This document shows, piece by piece, positions 16,786 to 27,114 of a stretch of 64,000 bases of DNA (position 1 is the stretch's first letter; each line of letters begins with the position of its first letter). The notes beneath the pieces are model-generated. The model was not told the origin of the DNA and searched no databases. It saw only the letters and a program-made list of their open reading frames with translations. Origin of the DNA: Hazenella coriacea (GTDB taxonomy: Bacteria; Bacillota; Bacilli; Thermoactinomycetales; Thermoactinomycetaceae); NCBI RefSeq assembly GCF_004341825.1, contig NZ_SMAG01000003.1:310001-374000 (forward strand), read 5' to 3'. A program made the position numbers and the translations under genes.

Positions 16786-18570
16786 TTAATTTTCTTTTCG
16801 TTTGTCTTTACGTAGCTCAATATTTAATTCTTCTAGTTGTTTTTCATCCACCGTTGATGGCGCTTGTGTCATTAAACAACTAGCACTTGCTGTTTTGGGG
16901 AATGGAATACATTCACGTAAATTGGTCCGCCCCGCTAGTAACATCACCAAGCGGTCAAAGCCAAAAGCAATTCCCCCATGCGGAGGCGCTCCATACTCAA
17001 ATGCTTCTAGAAGGAAACCAAACTTCTCTTTTGCTTCCTCTGGGGTAATTCCTAGTGCATGAAACATGAGCTCTTGCACTTCACGCCGATGAATTCGACG
17101 ACTTCCACCAGCTACTTCGTATCCATTCAGAACCATATCATATGCAACCGCACGCACTTGTTCAGGGTTTGTTTTCATCAATGGCAGGTCTTCTTCCATC
17201 GGACTTGTAAATGGATGATGCTTAGCATAAAACCGTCCATCTTCTTCCGAGTACTCTAAGAGTGGGAATTCAGTGATCCAGACAAATCGATATTCATTTT
17301 CGTTAATAAGCTTTAACTGTTGACCGAGACGAACACGAAGTCCTCCTAGAACATCGGCAACGACCGCAGGACGATCGGCGACAAAAAATAGAAGGTCTCC
17401 CGTCTCCGCTTGGGCTGCTTGACAGATGGAGGTAATCTCCGCCTCAGATAAAAACTTAGCTACGGAACCTTTAACCCCTTCTTCTTTTAAAGCGATCCAA
17501 GCGAGACCTTTCGCTCCTAACTTTTCAGCCTCTTTCCCCCACTGATCAATCTCTTTCCGGCTCCAATGTGCACATCCTTTCACATTGAGTGCCTTTACTT
17601 GTCCACCACTAGCGATCGTGGAAGCGAATACTTTAAATGAGGTCTCTTTGAGTGTCTCCGATAAGTTGATCAATTCCATTCCAAATCGCAAATCTGGCTT
17701 GTCAGAACCATATCGGTCCATCGCCTCTTGATAAGACATGCGTTGAAACGGTGTAGGCACTTCTACATCAATAATTTCTTTGAGTAGAAGAGCCGCCATC
17801 TCTTCCATCATGGTTAAAAATGTTTCCAATGGAAGGAACGAAGCTTCAATATCGATTTGTGTAAATTCTGGTTGTCGGTCGGAACGCAGGTCTTCGTCAC
17901 GGAAACATCGGGCAAATTGGAAGTAGCGTTCCATCCCTGCTACCATGAGCAACTGTTTAAATAGTTGTGGAGACTGAGGAAGTGCATAAAAAGAACCTTT
18001 ATGAACCCGACTCGGAACCAAATAGTCCCTAGCACCTTCAGGAGTACTTTTCGTTAACATGGGGGTTTCTACTTCAATAAACCCATATTGATCTAAATAA
18101 CGACGTACCAACTGCATCGCCCGGTGACGAATCAGCATCGTTTGTTGCATTTTAGGTCGACGCAAGTCTAAATATCTATACTTCAAACGAATCGCTTCAT
18201 CAACCTCCACCCGGTCTTGAATCAAAAAGGGTGGGGTTTTCGCCTCGTTAAAAACGTCAATTTCTTTACTGATGACCTCGATGTCCCCTGTGGCCATCTT
18301 AGGGTTTACTGTTTCTGGAGAACGAGCAACCACTTTTCCTGTAATGGAAAGTACATATTCGCTTCGTACTTGTTCAGCGATTTCAGCAAGCTCCGGAGAT
18401 GAGTCTGGGTTGACCACGACTTGGACAACTCCAGACCGGTCACGTAAATCGATGAAAATTACGCCACCTAGGTTTCGTTGTTTTTGCACCCAACCATTTA
18501 AAGTAACGGTTTGACCAATCAACTCTTTGTTGCACTCATGTGCATGATGGGTTCGGTATCCATGCCCCAT
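16786..18570 (-). CDS. aspS: Aspartyl-tRNA synthetase
   Basis: A class IIb synthetase of 594 aa. Seen: an N-terminal OB anticodon-binding domain ([29 protein letters not shown]), motif 2 [22 protein letters not shown], the bacterial GAD insertion, and motif 3 [17 protein letters not shown]. It charges tRNA-Asp. A GTG at 18579 is in frame, but GAGGTG sits upstream of the ATG at 18570, which gives MGHGYRTHH, the usual family N-terminus. It follows hisS by 45 bp and is cotranscribed with it from the T-box promoter. Confidence 0.97.
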   Translation of the reverse strand: MGHGYRTHHAHECNKELIGQTVTLNGWVQKQRNLGGVIFIDLRDRSGVVQVVVNPDSSPELAEIAEQVRSEYVLSITGKVVARSPETVNPKMATGDIEVISKEIDVFNEAKTPPFLIQDRVEVDEAIRLKYRYLDLRRPKMQQTMLIRHRAMQLVRRYLDQYGFIEVETPMLTKSTPEGARDYLVPSRVHKGSFYALPQSPQLFKQLLMVAGMERYFQFARCFRDEDLRSDRQPEFTQIDIEASFLPLETFLTMMEEMAALLLKEIIDVEVPTPFQRMSYQEAMDRYGSDKPDLRFGMELINLSETLKETSFKVFASTIASGGQVKALNVKGCAHWSRKEIDQWGKEAEKLGAKGLAWIALKEEGVKGSVAKFLSEAEITSICQAAQAETGDLLFFVADRPAVVADVLGGLRVRLGQQLKLINENEYRFVWITEFPLLEYSEEDGRFYAKHHPFTSPMEEDLPLMKTNPEQVRAVAYDMVLNGYEVAGGSRRIHRREVQELMFHALGITPEEAKEKFGFLLEAFEYGAPPHGGIAFGFDRLVMLLAGRTNLRECIPFPKTASASCLMTQAPSTVDEKQLEELNIELRKDKRKEN

Positions 18571-18614
18571 TTGTATCACACCTCATCCAATTCATTTTCC
18601 ATTCGCTACACCAT

Positions 18615-19877
18615 TTATTTGTTATTGCGTAGATAAGTGACGACTTCAGCAAGAGGGACCAGCTCTTGTGTACCTGTACCCAGATTCTTGAGATTCACTT
18701 TTCCTTCTTTCAACTCGTCTTCTCCAAGAATCGCTACCCAACGTGCTTGAACCCGATCAGCTTGTTTCAATTGGGCTTTCATCTTGCGATTGAGATAATC
18801 TTGATCTCCAGTGAAACCTGCTTTTCTTAGGTCTTGTAACAATTGAAACCCTGTTACTTTAGCCTCTTCACCTATACTAATCACATAGCAGTCCACCCCT
18901 TTATCAATGGGTAGAGAAACATTTTGCTCATCTAAAGCTAAGACAACACGCTCTAAGCCAATTCCAAATCCGATTCCTGACATCTCTGGTCCGCCAATCT
19001 CCTGAACTAATCCGTTATATCGACCGCCACCACCGATGGTACTTGCTTGTGCCCCTTTGACATCTAACATAAATTCAAAGGCTGTATGTGTGTAATAATC
19101 AAGTCCCCGTACCAGACGATCATTAACCACATAGTTGATTCCTAGTGCATCTAAATACTTTTTAACCATTTCGAAGTGATGTGCACAATCTTCATTTAAG
19201 TGGTCAAGGATCGAAGGGGCTTGATTGGCAATCTCTTTAGTTGCAGGATCTTTGGTATCAAGAATTCGCAATGGGTTCCTATATAGCCTTGCTTGTGCAT
19301 CGGCTGCTAGTTGATCTTTATAAGGCTCAAAATACTCAATGAGTTTTTGCAAATAAACAGGACGACATTCCGCATCCCCTACACTATTGATTTCCACCCG
19401 AACTCCTTGAAGACCCAATTCCTCGAAAAATTGCATTCCCATCGCGATCACTTCTGCATCTAAAGCTGGGTTGGTACTCCCGAACGCTTCTAAACCAAAC
19501 TGGTGAAACTGACGCTGCCGACCGGCTTGTGGACGTTCATAACGAAACATGGGCCCCATATAAAACCATTTCGTTGGTTGAGGTTGTGCATACACTTTAT
19601 TCTCAACAAATGAACGCACAATCCCTGCAGTCCCCTCCGGTCGAAGTGTTAAACTCCGTTTTTTCCGATCCAAAAAAGTGTACATTTCTTTCTCTACAAT
19701 ATCAGTAGTCTCTCCTACACCTCTTTGAAACAGTTCGGTCGTTTCAAAAATAGGTGTACGAACTTCACTAAAGCCATAACGACGACTGATTTGGCGAGCT
19801 TTTTCTTCTACCCATTGCCACTTCGTTGTTGTGTCTGGCAATAAATCTAAGGTTCCCCGTGGGATCTTATAACTCAT
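18615..19877 (-). CDS. hisS: Histidyl-tRNA synthetase
   Basis: A class II synthetase of 420 aa. Seen: IPRGTLDLLPD at the start, motif 2 KWFYMGPMFRYERPQAGRQRQFHQFG, the His-A/B motifs RGLDYYTHTAFEF and GGGGRYNGLV, motif 3 GIGFGIGLERVVLAL, and a C-terminal anticodon-binding domain. It charges tRNA-His and heads the hisS-aspS operon, which sits behind a T-box. Confidence 0.97.
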   Translation of the reverse strand: MSYKIPRGTLDLLPDTTTKWQWVEEKARQISRRYGFSEVRTPIFETTELFQRGVGETTDIVEKEMYTFLDRKKRSLTLRPEGTAGIVRSFVENKVYAQPQPTKWFYMGPMFRYERPQAGRQRQFHQFGLEAFGSTNPALDAEVIAMGMQFFEELGLQGVRVEINSVGDAECRPVYLQKLIEYFEPYKDQLAADAQARLYRNPLRILDTKDPATKEIANQAPSILDHLNEDCAHHFEMVKKYLDALGINYVVNDRLVRGLDYYTHTAFEFMLDVKGAQASTIGGGGRYNGLVQEIGGPEMSGIGFGIGLERVVLALDEQNVSLPIDKGVDCYVISIGEEAKVTGFQLLQDLRKAGFTGDQDYLNRKMKAQLKQADRVQARWVAILGEDELKEGKVNLKNLGTGTQELVPLAEVVTYLRNNK

Positions 19878-19921
19878 TTCCTTACCCTCCCAATCCTAAA
19901 AAAGCATTCACTCGGTAAAAT

Positions 19922-20224
19922 CAAAAAATCTCCCGCCACTGACCTAATGTCAGGGACGAGAGATTAGTTAACATTCCCGTGGTACCACCCTTATTAGAAA
20001 TTGGTATGATGCCAATTTCTCACTCAAGTCCTGTTATCGCCAGGAACGCGTCTAAATCTACTAACCATCATCATGGCGTTCGGTTAGAACCTCCAGGTGT
20101 CTTTCCTCGAATCGTAACACAGGAAACTTTTCAGCCACGAGTTTCCCTCTCTAGTTGTTCGTAGACGAGTACTTTTCCTTTCACCGGTGTTCATATATCA
20201 TTCAAAAAACTGGATGTATTTAAG
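19922..20224 (-). promoter_or_regulatory. T-box riboswitch controlling hisS-aspS
   Basis: The minus strand carries AGGGTGGTACCACGGGAA (about 19974-19991), the antiterminator core. A strong terminator stem follows (AATCTCTCGTCCCTGAC ... GTGGCGGGAGATT then T run, 19922-19963), ending about 45 bp before hisS. Stem I apical features (AGAGAGGGAAACTC, GGCTGAAAAG) match those of the alaS T-box here. The specifier region reads AAAGACACC (20095-20103), which contains both GAC (Asp) and CAC (His). Confidence 0.93.
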
Positions 20225-20230
20225 ATTAGA

Positions 20231-20259
20231 TTTTATAGACTGATGATTTAATTGTCAAG
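20231..20259 (-). promoter_or_regulatory. Sigma-A-type promoter for hisS-aspS
   Basis: On the minus strand a perfect TTGACA (20254-20259), a 17-bp spacer and TAAAAT (20231-20236). Transcription would begin near 20224, the 5' end of the T-box leader. Confidence 0.75.
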
Positions 20260-20322
20260 GCTATTTTATGTCGTATCCCTGCTCTATATGTGTATAATTT
20301 GTGTCTGAATTAAATTTTTAAC

Positions 20323-20392
20323 CTAGGAGGGAAGATATTTCTCCGGCAAAGGACTTTTGCGGATCCACTACGGAAGTCAGATAGAGAAACAA
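20323..20392 (-). repeat. Intergenic palindromic element, copy 1
   Basis: Read on the minus strand: TTGTTTCTC arm, inner GTAG...GATCCGCAAAAGTCC segment, GGAGAAAT arm, then a pyrimidine tail CTTCCCTCC. The arms of this copy pair less well than those of copies 2 and 3. Similarity to copy 2 continues past the element into CCCGTCGGGGCG-like sequence up to about 20417. In this orientation it precedes the hisS promoter. Function unknown. Confidence 0.6.
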
Positions 20393-20563
20393 CGCCCCGA
20401 CGGGATTTGGAGTAATATTGTGACTGAAATTACTCAAATTTAATTAGTCAATGATTTGCCAACAAACAGTGACATCTTGACCTCAACCAGCTGAATAGTT
20501 CCATCATTGATTGTGTTATAGTAAACATAATCAATTGTATGCACGATTGGAGGAGAGTTCTGC

Positions 20564-20941
20564 GTGATGAAATTATTTATCAGTCTTGGCAGTATCAATA
20601 TGGCTTTAGCGATTGCGATTGGTGCCTTTGGTGCACATGGATTAGTCGGGAAAGTTTCAGAAAAAATGTTAGCCAATTGGAACACTGGTGCCCACTATCA
20701 TATTGTTCATGCGCTAGCATTGATTGTCATTGGACTATTAATCTCTAAAATAGGACCTACACCTTCCTTACATTGGGCAGGGTGGCTGATTCTTGCTGGT
20801 ATTATTTTATTTTCAGGTAGTTTATACGTAATGGCACTTACCAATATTAAAGTTTTGGGAGCTGTTACACCTTTTGGAGGGGTAGCCTTTATAATTGGTT
20901 GGGTGTTAGTAGCCATTGCTACTATTAAAAAGTTAACCTAA
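20564..20941 (+). CDS. ywdK: DUF423 family membrane protein (YwdK-like)
   Basis: A 125-aa protein with four hydrophobic helices and the DUF423 hallmarks ALAIAIGAFGAHGL, NTGAHYHIVHALALI, LFSGSLYVMALT and GAVTPFGGVAFIIGW. The function is unknown. TTGGAGGAG lies 8 nt before a GTG (20564) and 11 nt before an ATG (20567); the GTG is kept on spacing. It stands alone on the plus strand, divergent from hisS. Confidence 0.88.
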   Translation: MMKLFISLGSINMALAIAIGAFGAHGLVGKVSEKMLANWNTGAHYHIVHALALIVIGLLISKIGPTPSLHWAGWLILAGIILFSGSLYVMALTNIKVLGAVTPFGGVAFIIGWVLVAIATIKKLT

Positions 20942-21088
20942 TCTTTATACTATATCCTCCTATAACATGAATAAACTCTACTTTTAAATCAAGATCTTCT
21001 TCAGCTGGTTGTTCACATGGACCAGCTGTTTTACTTAAAAACAAACTTTAATTTTTATGCACACTTTGCAACCCCAGGAGGAAATCTG

Positions 21089-21481
21089 ATGCTTCATCAT
21101 ATTGAGATCTATGTGTCAGACCTTCAAAGAACGATTCAATTCTGGAATTGGTTTTTAGGTGAGTTAGGATATGAAGTTCATCAACAATGGAGCTCAGGAA
21201 TTAGTTGGAAGCATGGTTCCACATACTTGGTATTTGTACAGGCTGATCAAAAATATATGGATGTCACCTACCACCGATGTCGTGTCGGGTTAAATCATTT
21301 AGCTTTTCATGCCAACTCAAAAGAACAAGTGGATGAGATCACCTTAAAGTTGCAGGAGAAAAAAATTAAAATTTTGTATCAAAACAAACATCCCTTTGCA
21401 GGAGGAGAACATCATTATGCGGTCTATTTTGAAGACCCTGATCGGATCAAAGTAGAGTTAGTCGCTCCATCGAGTCAGTGA
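21089..21481 (+). CDS. VOC (glyoxalase/dioxygenase fold) family protein
   Basis: A 130-aa protein with one vicinal-oxygen-chelate unit: the N-terminal LHHIEIYVSDLQRTIQFWNWFLGELGYE, then GLNHLAFHANSKEQVDEI and the C-terminal HHYAVYFEDPDRIKVELVAP. The His and Glu at these positions are typical metal ligands (H in LHHIE, H in NHLAF, E in VELV). The substrate is unknown. An upstream in-frame start (21017) is less likely because CCAGGAGGAAATCTG directly precedes the ATG at 21089. Confidence 0.85.
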   Translation: MLHHIEIYVSDLQRTIQFWNWFLGELGYEVHQQWSSGISWKHGSTYLVFVQADQKYMDVTYHRCRVGLNHLAFHANSKEQVDEITLKLQEKKIKILYQNKHPFAGGEHHYAVYFEDPDRIKVELVAPSSQ

Positions 21482-21561
21482 TATGTTTGATGAAACCATT
21501 ACTGGTATCATATAGGGGAATGTGATTATTCAAACTTTATCCATCGTGCCGAAATCTCCAT

Positions 21562-21720
21562 TCACAAAAAACGTCGCTGCTTCAGTTTTTGTAAACAATC
21601 TTTTTCTTGCTCATGCTCTTCTTGATTCATCTCCTCTATGGGAATCTGTTCCAGTGAATGGACTGACCCGTATTGCATCATTTGTTCAAGAATGGCTATA
21701 TCTTTAGGTAACCTACGCAT
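21562..21720 (-). CDS. Small hypothetical protein, Glu/Gln-rich
   Basis: A possible 52-aa protein starting MRRLPKDIAILEQMMQYG and ending in a charged EEHEQEKDCLQKLKQRR helix. GGGAGGAAATA precedes the ATG at 21720 at good spacing, which is the main reason to call it; a start at 21744 lacks this. No family was recognised. It lies between a plus-strand gene and the tkt terminator. Confidence 0.5.
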   Translation of the reverse strand: MRRLPKDIAILEQMMQYGSVHSLEQIPIEEMNQEEHEQEKDCLQKLKQRRFL

Positions 21721-21806
21721 ATTATTTCCTCCCTTGGAAATCATCCTGCTTTCAGGTTGCCCTTATTAATCATCGACTAGTCTTTGGATACTTAGAGATG
21801 GTGCAA

Positions 21807-21840
21807 ACAAAAAGACTGCCGAAATTCAGCAGTCTTTTTG
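21807..21840. terminator. Bidirectional terminator after tkt
   Basis: AAAAAGACTGC / GCAGTCTTTTT stem (21809-21839) immediately after the transketolase stop; T runs on both strands. Confidence 0.88.
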
Positions 21841-21855
21841 TGTTTGACCCTATTT

Positions 21856-23859
21856 TTATTTCTTCAAAAGAGCTTCCACCCGCTCCATCACATGATCCAC
21901 ATCAAATCCATACTTTTTCATTAAAAATCCACCTGGTGCAGAAGCCCCAAATTGATCGACACCAATGATCGAGCCCTGTTCACCTACGTAGCGTTCCCAG
22001 CCCATTGGATGAGCCGCCTCGACTGCGAGCCGAGCCCGTAAATTTGGTGGGAGAACTGAGTCTTGGTACTCTTGAGATTGTTGGTCAAATAGTTCACGAC
22101 ATGGCATGCTGACTACACGTACATAGATTTCTTTTTCAGCCAGTTTCTGCTGAGCTTCAATCGCTAGACTGACTTCCGAGCCTGTCGCTATGATGACTCC
22201 TTGCGGATTTGCATTCTGTGCTTCTGAAACGATATAAGCACCCTTAGCAATGATTTCTTGATCTTTTCCGACCGTACCTTCCAAGATCGGCAAGTTTTGT
22301 CTACTCAATGCTAACACAACAGGATGCTCTTGTTGATTCATGGCATATTGCCACGCCGCAACGGTTTCATTAGCATCTGCTGGACGAATCACATGTACGC
22401 CAGGGATCAAGCGTAAAGATGGAATTTGTTCAACCGGTTCATGAGTTGGTCCATCTTCTCCTACTGCAATGCTGTCATGTGTAAAGACATAGATGACAGG
22501 AAGTTTAGAGAGTGCTGCGACACGGATCGCTGGGCGTAAATAATCGGAAAAGACAAGGAATGTGGCTCCAAATACACGAACCCCTCCATGGTACATCATT
22601 CCATTGAGGGCTGCCCCCATTCCATGTTCACGAACTCCAAACCATAGATTACGTCCCGCATAATTCTCACTATGAAAGTCTTGTTCATCTTTCATCAAAG
22701 TGTTATTGGAAGAAGCTAAATCTGCCGATCCACCGATGAGCATGGGGACATGCTTAGCTAAGGCTTGAATCGTTTGACCTGAAGCAACCCGAGTCGCCAT
22801 AGCTTTATCAGTAGCTTGATAAGCCGGGAGATGTTGCTCCCAACCTTTAGGTAACTCTCCCTTGATGGCTAGTTGTAATTGATTTGCTAGCTCTGGATAT
22901 TTCACTTGGTATTGATCATATAAGTCATTCCATGCAGCTTCTTTTTCTGAAAGACGAGTTTGAATAGAAGCCAGATGCTCTCTTACTTCTGCTGGGACAT
23001 AAAAATCTTCCTCAGAGCTCCATTGATAAGCCTTACGAACTTCAAATCTTTCTTCTGTTCCTAAAGGCTTTCCATGTGCTTCTGAAGAACCAGCCCGATT
23101 GGGGCTTCCATACCCAATTACTGTTCGAACCTCGATCAGGGTTGGTTTTCCCGTTTCCTTTTGTGCTGCTTCAATCGCACGACCCATCGCTTCGAGATCA
23201 TTTCCATCTTCTACACGTAAGTATTGCCAACCATAAGCTTCGTACCGCTTTTTCACATCTTCGGTGAAAGAGACCGCAAGCTCTCCATCCAAGGAAATAT
23301 CATTAGAGTCATATAAAGCAATTAATTTTCCGAGACGCAAATGCCCTGCTAATGAGCTAGCCTCTGCAGAAACACCTTCCATCAAGTCACCGTCACTACA
23401 AAGGACATAGGTGTGATGATCAATAACAGGGAACCCTTCTCGGTTGTATGTAGCTGCTAAGTGTGCTTCTGCCATCGCCATCCCTACACCATTGGAGATT
23501 CCTTGTCCCAAAGGTCCTGTCGTCGCTTCGACACCTACTGTATGTTTAAACTCAGGATGTCCAGGGGTTAGACTTTGCCACTGCCGGAAATTTTTCAAGT
23601 CTTCAAGGCTTAAATCATAACCAAATAAGTGCAGTAAACTATATAAAAGAGCAGATCCATGACCTGCAGATAAAATAAAGCGGTCACGATTCACCCAATC
23701 TGGATTAGCTGGATTATAATTCATATATTTGGCCCACAACGAATACGCCATGGGAGCAGCTCCCATCGGTAAACCTGGATGCCCGGAATTGGCTGCTTCA
23801 ATTTGGTCAATAGACAGTAATCGAATGGTATCAACTGTTAACTGATCTATGTTTGACAT
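21856..23859 (-). CDS. tkt: Transketolase
   Basis: A thiamine-diphosphate enzyme of 667 aa that moves two-carbon units in the pentose phosphate pathway. Seen: the N-terminal [34 protein letters not shown], the ThDP/Mg site [14 protein letters not shown] (GDG/L motif) with [22 protein letters not shown], the Glu-bearing [18 protein letters not shown], and [18 protein letters not shown]. Length is normal. It is monocistronic, with a terminator directly after it and a 345-bp spacer before it. Confidence 0.97.
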   Translation of the reverse strand: MSNIDQLTVDTIRLLSIDQIEAANSGHPGLPMGAAPMAYSLWAKYMNYNPANPDWVNRDRFILSAGHGSALLYSLLHLFGYDLSLEDLKNFRQWQSLTPGHPEFKHTVGVEATTGPLGQGISNGVGMAMAEAHLAATYNREGFPVIDHHTYVLCSDGDLMEGVSAEASSLAGHLRLGKLIALYDSNDISLDGELAVSFTEDVKKRYEAYGWQYLRVEDGNDLEAMGRAIEAAQKETGKPTLIEVRTVIGYGSPNRAGSSEAHGKPLGTEERFEVRKAYQWSSEEDFYVPAEVREHLASIQTRLSEKEAAWNDLYDQYQVKYPELANQLQLAIKGELPKGWEQHLPAYQATDKAMATRVASGQTIQALAKHVPMLIGGSADLASSNNTLMKDEQDFHSENYAGRNLWFGVREHGMGAALNGMMYHGGVRVFGATFLVFSDYLRPAIRVAALSKLPVIYVFTHDSIAVGEDGPTHEPVEQIPSLRLIPGVHVIRPADANETVAAWQYAMNQQEHPVVLALSRQNLPILEGTVGKDQEIIAKGAYIVSEAQNANPQGVIIATGSEVSLAIEAQQKLAEKEIYVRVVSMPCRELFDQQSQEYQDSVLPPNLRARLAVEAAHPMGWERYVGEQGSIIGVDQFGASAPGGFLMKKYGFDVDHVMERVEALLKK

Positions 23860-24205
23860 ATTAGTTTTCCCCCTTTTGGAATCAATCAGTTTCTGTATTA
23901 TGATGCTTCATTTCACAAGGAGTTTGCAAGAGTCTTTTCTCTGACATTCATCCTAGTTGTCCGGATCTTCTTTCGTAAACAGTCACTGATATGAGCACAT
24001 GTAGTAATTAATTTATCCAGACCGTTCAAATCCTATTGGGTGTTGTTTCTCCAGATCAAAGAAAATGAGTTACATTTCCAAACTACTAGGAACATTTTTC
24101 TTAAGTCGGTAAGCAAATAATTCTTTATCTAGCATATGTACAAAGCTACATCCATAATCTTGATCACACAGAAGTCATTTTGTGGTGATCAGTTGAATCG
24201 TCCAA
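23860..24205. other. Gene-less spacer between dtd and tkt
   Basis: About 345 bp with no credible coding frame. A weak inverted repeat TGATCAC / GTGATCA (24161-24191) lies just after the dtd stop but has no T run on the minus strand, so termination there is doubtful. The rest presumably holds the tkt promoter; none is clear. Confidence 0.45.
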
Positions 24206-24646
24206 TTAGTTACTTTCTAAAATCAATGTAACAGGTCCATCATTGACCAGCGACACATCCATCATCGCTCCAAAAACGCCCGTCTCTACCTGTAGACCTG
24301 CTCGTTGAAGCTCTTCATTAAACTTTTCATAAAGAGGTAACGCTTGGTCTGGTTTGGCTGCATCCATAAAGTTGGGGCGTCTTCCCTTACGACAATCTCC
24401 ATAGAGTGTAAATTGGGAGACAGATAGAATACTCCCTCCAATATCCATAATGGAGTGATTCATCTTACCCGATTCATCTTCAAAGACCCTGAGATTTGAC
24501 ACTTTATTAACTAAAAATTGAATGTCTTTTTCTGAGTCCTCATGAGTGATTCCAACAAGGAGAAGCAGACCGTGGGCAATTTCCCCCACGATCTGCCCTT
24601 CAACCGACACTTTTGCTTCTTTCACACGTTGTAATACAATTCTCAT
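24206..24646 (-). CDS. dtd: D-aminoacyl-tRNA deacylase
   Basis: A 146-aa enzyme that removes D-amino acids (and Gly from tRNA-Ala) from mischarged tRNA. Diagnostic motifs: [17 protein letters not shown] (SQFTL) and [12 protein letters not shown] (the xNxGPVT type motif) near the C-terminus, with [23 protein letters not shown] at the start. It begins 15 bp after the relA stop, the usual Bacillales pairing. Confidence 0.96.
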   Translation of the reverse strand: MRIVLQRVKEAKVSVEGQIVGEIAHGLLLLVGITHEDSEKDIQFLVNKVSNLRVFEDESGKMNHSIMDIGGSILSVSQFTLYGDCRKGRRPNFMDAAKPDQALPLYEKFNEELQRAGLQVETGVFGAMMDVSLVNDGPVTLILESN

Positions 24647-24661
24647 TATCTGCTCCCCTAT

Positions 24662-26806
24662 TTACTGCATCACTCGACGCACACTGTAGATATCACGAAC
24701 TCTTTTTACACGTTCGACCACTGATTGTAAGTGCTTTGTATTCTGTATACAGAGGCGGATGTGAATCGAGGCAATCCCTCGTTTTTCATCCCCTTTCGCA
24801 TTAACCGCTGACAAGGTTGTTTTGGTATCATAAACAGCTTGTAAAACATCATTGAGTAAGCCTTCTCGATCAAAACCTGTCACTTCAATATCGACATGGT
24901 AGGAGTGTACAAGTGCACCATCCCATTCAACAGAAATTCTACGTTCATCTGGTACAGCCGTCAAATTATTACAGTCAGTACGATGAACCGTCACGCCCCG
25001 ACCTTGTGTCACATATCCAGTGATATCATCACCAGGTACAGGGTTACAGCATCGAGATAACCTGACCAACAAATTGTCAATTCCTTTTACACGTACACCC
25101 GAATCACGATTACGATGAGGCATTGTTTTTACTTCAGGTAATACAATCGGCTCGTCCACCTTTAAGCCATCTGTAAGTCGGTGCACGACCTGTGCTGTTG
25201 AAATGCCACCATAACCGACTGCGGCGAATAAATCCTCCGTATCTTGGAAGTTAAACTTTTTAGCCACTTCGAGTGTACGATCCTGAGTCAGAACATCATT
25301 GACTTCAAACTCGTTTTTAGTCAAAAGAGCCTCGACCATTTCGCGGCCTTTTTCGATGCTTTCCTCACGTCGCTGTTTTTTAAACCAGCTACGTATTTTA
25401 CTGCGAGCATGAGATGTTTTTACAATTTTAAGCCAATCTCTACTAGGACCATAGCTATGTTTGGAAGTTAAGACCTCGATTCGTTCACCAGTATTCAGCT
25501 TATAATCGAGAGGAACAATCTTGTTATCCACCTTGGCTCCAATACATTTATTGCCGATCTCTGTGTGAATTCGGTAAGCAAAGTCAAGAGGAATGGATCC
25601 TTTTGGTAGTTCAATCACATCTCCTTTAGGTGTAAAGACAAAGACCGCATCAGAGAACCAATCCCCTTTTAAACCTTCCACAAACTCTTGGGCATCAATC
25701 GTTTCTTGTTGTAATTCCATCATTTCACGGAACCACTTCAACTTATCTTCAAAACTATCTTCTACAGTTGCCCCTTCTTTGTAAGCCCAATGAGCAGCGA
25801 TCCCGTATTCCGCAGTACGATGCATCTCTTTGGTACGAATCTGAACTTCAATCGGTTCTCCTTTGGGACCGATCACCGTCGTATGCAAAGATTGATACAT
25901 ATTGGTTTTAGGCATGGCGATATAGTCTTTAAATCTTCCTGGCATCGGCTTCCAAATGGTATGGATAATCCCTAATACAGCATAGCAATCGCGTACTGTA
26001 TTGACAATTACCCGAACAGCCATCAAATCATAAATTTCATTAAACTCTTTGTGTTGCTTAACCATCTTTCTATAAATGCTATAAATATGCTTGGGCCGAC
26101 CCGAGATATCTACTACATTGACTTCCATCTCTTCAAGACGGAGGCGTAAGGCTTTAATCACTTCCTCTAGGTATTGCTCTCGTTCTGCCCTTTTCTTTTT
26201 CATCAAATGAACAATTCGATAATACTGTTGGGAATTCAGATATCTAAGCGCAATATCTTCTAACTCCCATTTAATTTTAGAAATTCCGAGTCGATGAGCG
26301 AGTGGAGCAAAAATTTCTAGGGTCTCTTTGGACTTTTCACGTTGTTTGTGTTCAGGCATATGCTTGAGAGTTCGCATATTATGAATCCGGTCAGCCAACT
26401 TAATCATAATAACGCGGATATCTTTAGCCATCGCCACAAACATTTTCCGATAGTTTTCTGCCTGATGTTGTTCATTGGAGTTAAACTTGACTCGTTTACG
26501 AAGTTTGGTTACCCCATCAACTAGATGGCTAACCGTTCCCCCAAACTCCTCTTCAATCTCTTCTAAAGTCACGTCTGTATCTTCAACAACATCATGAAGT
26601 AAACCAGCAGCTAATGTGGAAAGATCCATATGAAGTTCTGCTAAAATCTCTGTCACAGCTACAGGATGATTGATAAAAGGTTCCCCAGATTTGCGCACTT
26701 GTCCTTCGTGCGCTTGCTTCGCAAATTGATATGCTTTTCTGAGTTGCTCCACATCTTCTATCGATAAATACTCGGATGCTTTTTGTATCATGTGCTCAAA
26801 CGGCAT
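24662..26806 (-). CDS. relA: Bifunctional (p)ppGpp synthetase/hydrolase RelA/SpoT (Rel)
   Basis: A 714-aa long RSH protein that makes and degrades the alarmone (p)ppGpp. Seen in order: hydrolase HD domain (INHPVAVTEILAELHMD, GLLHDVVEDTD, KLADRIHNMRTL), synthetase domain (GRPKHIYSIYRKM, YDLMAVRVIV, MPGRFKDYIAMPKTNMYQSLHTT), TGS domain (VFVFTPKGDVIELPKG), a zinc-finger region with SRCCNPVPGDDITGYVT, and a C-terminal ACT domain. Both catalytic halves appear intact. It is followed by dtd. Confidence 0.97.
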   Translation of the reverse strand: MPFEHMIQKASEYLSIEDVEQLRKAYQFAKQAHEGQVRKSGEPFINHPVAVTEILAELHMDLSTLAAGLLHDVVEDTDVTLEEIEEEFGGTVSHLVDGVTKLRKRVKFNSNEQHQAENYRKMFVAMAKDIRVIMIKLADRIHNMRTLKHMPEHKQREKSKETLEIFAPLAHRLGISKIKWELEDIALRYLNSQQYYRIVHLMKKKRAEREQYLEEVIKALRLRLEEMEVNVVDISGRPKHIYSIYRKMVKQHKEFNEIYDLMAVRVIVNTVRDCYAVLGIIHTIWKPMPGRFKDYIAMPKTNMYQSLHTTVIGPKGEPIEVQIRTKEMHRTAEYGIAAHWAYKEGATVEDSFEDKLKWFREMMELQQETIDAQEFVEGLKGDWFSDAVFVFTPKGDVIELPKGSIPLDFAYRIHTEIGNKCIGAKVDNKIVPLDYKLNTGERIEVLTSKHSYGPSRDWLKIVKTSHARSKIRSWFKKQRREESIEKGREMVEALLTKNEFEVNDVLTQDRTLEVAKKFNFQDTEDLFAAVGYGGISTAQVVHRLTDGLKVDEPIVLPEVKTMPHRNRDSGVRVKGIDNLLVRLSRCCNPVPGDDITGYVTQGRGVTVHRTDCNNLTAVPDERRISVEWDGALVHSYHVDIEVTGFDREGLLNDVLQAVYDTKTTLSAVNAKGDEKRGIASIHIRLCIQNTKHLQSVVERVKRVRDIYSVRRVMQ

Positions 26807-26961
26807 AATCGATCACATCCGTACCCTTTAAATGATTTTCCTCCTATTATCACCCAATCATATAGGATTGTAAAGTAAAGACCTCTTCGACCGAAGTTGT
26901 AGGTTGGTATCTTTACTTAGCAAAAACACAAGTTATTAGGAATATTTTTTCTCTCCAACCC

Positions 26962-27027
26962 ACCGAGGAGAGGAGAGGTTTCTCTGACAAGATACCTTTA
27001 CAGATCTGCAGTGAGACAGAGAAACAG
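26962..27027 (-). repeat. Intergenic palindromic element, copy 2
   Basis: Read on the minus strand: GTTTCTCTG arm, internal GATCTGTAAAGGTATCTTGT segment, perfect CAGAGAAAC arm, then the CTCTCCTCTCCTCGG pyrimidine tail. A 9-bp perfect inverted repeat. In this orientation it lies about 155 bp upstream of relA. Similarity to copy 1 extends to about 27052. Confidence 0.65.
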
Positions 27028-27074
27028 CGCCGCCCACGGGATCTAGATCAATTTACTCATATAAAGTCAATACT

Positions 27075-27112
27075 AAAAAGAAGTCGCTGGATCAACCAGC
27101 CACTTCTTTTTT
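27075..27112. terminator. Bidirectional-looking terminator
   Basis: AAAAAGAAGT-GCTGG / CCAGC-ACTTCTTTTTTT stem, just after the stop of the small membrane protein on the minus strand. Confidence 0.85.
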
Positions 27113-27114
27113 TA

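Noticed and set aside
20323-27052. Glycine riboswitch idea for the palindromic element (CTCCGGCAAAGGAC-like segment)
   Set aside because: The order of motifs does not fit, the copies differ in that segment, and their orientation does not place a glycine-related gene downstream.
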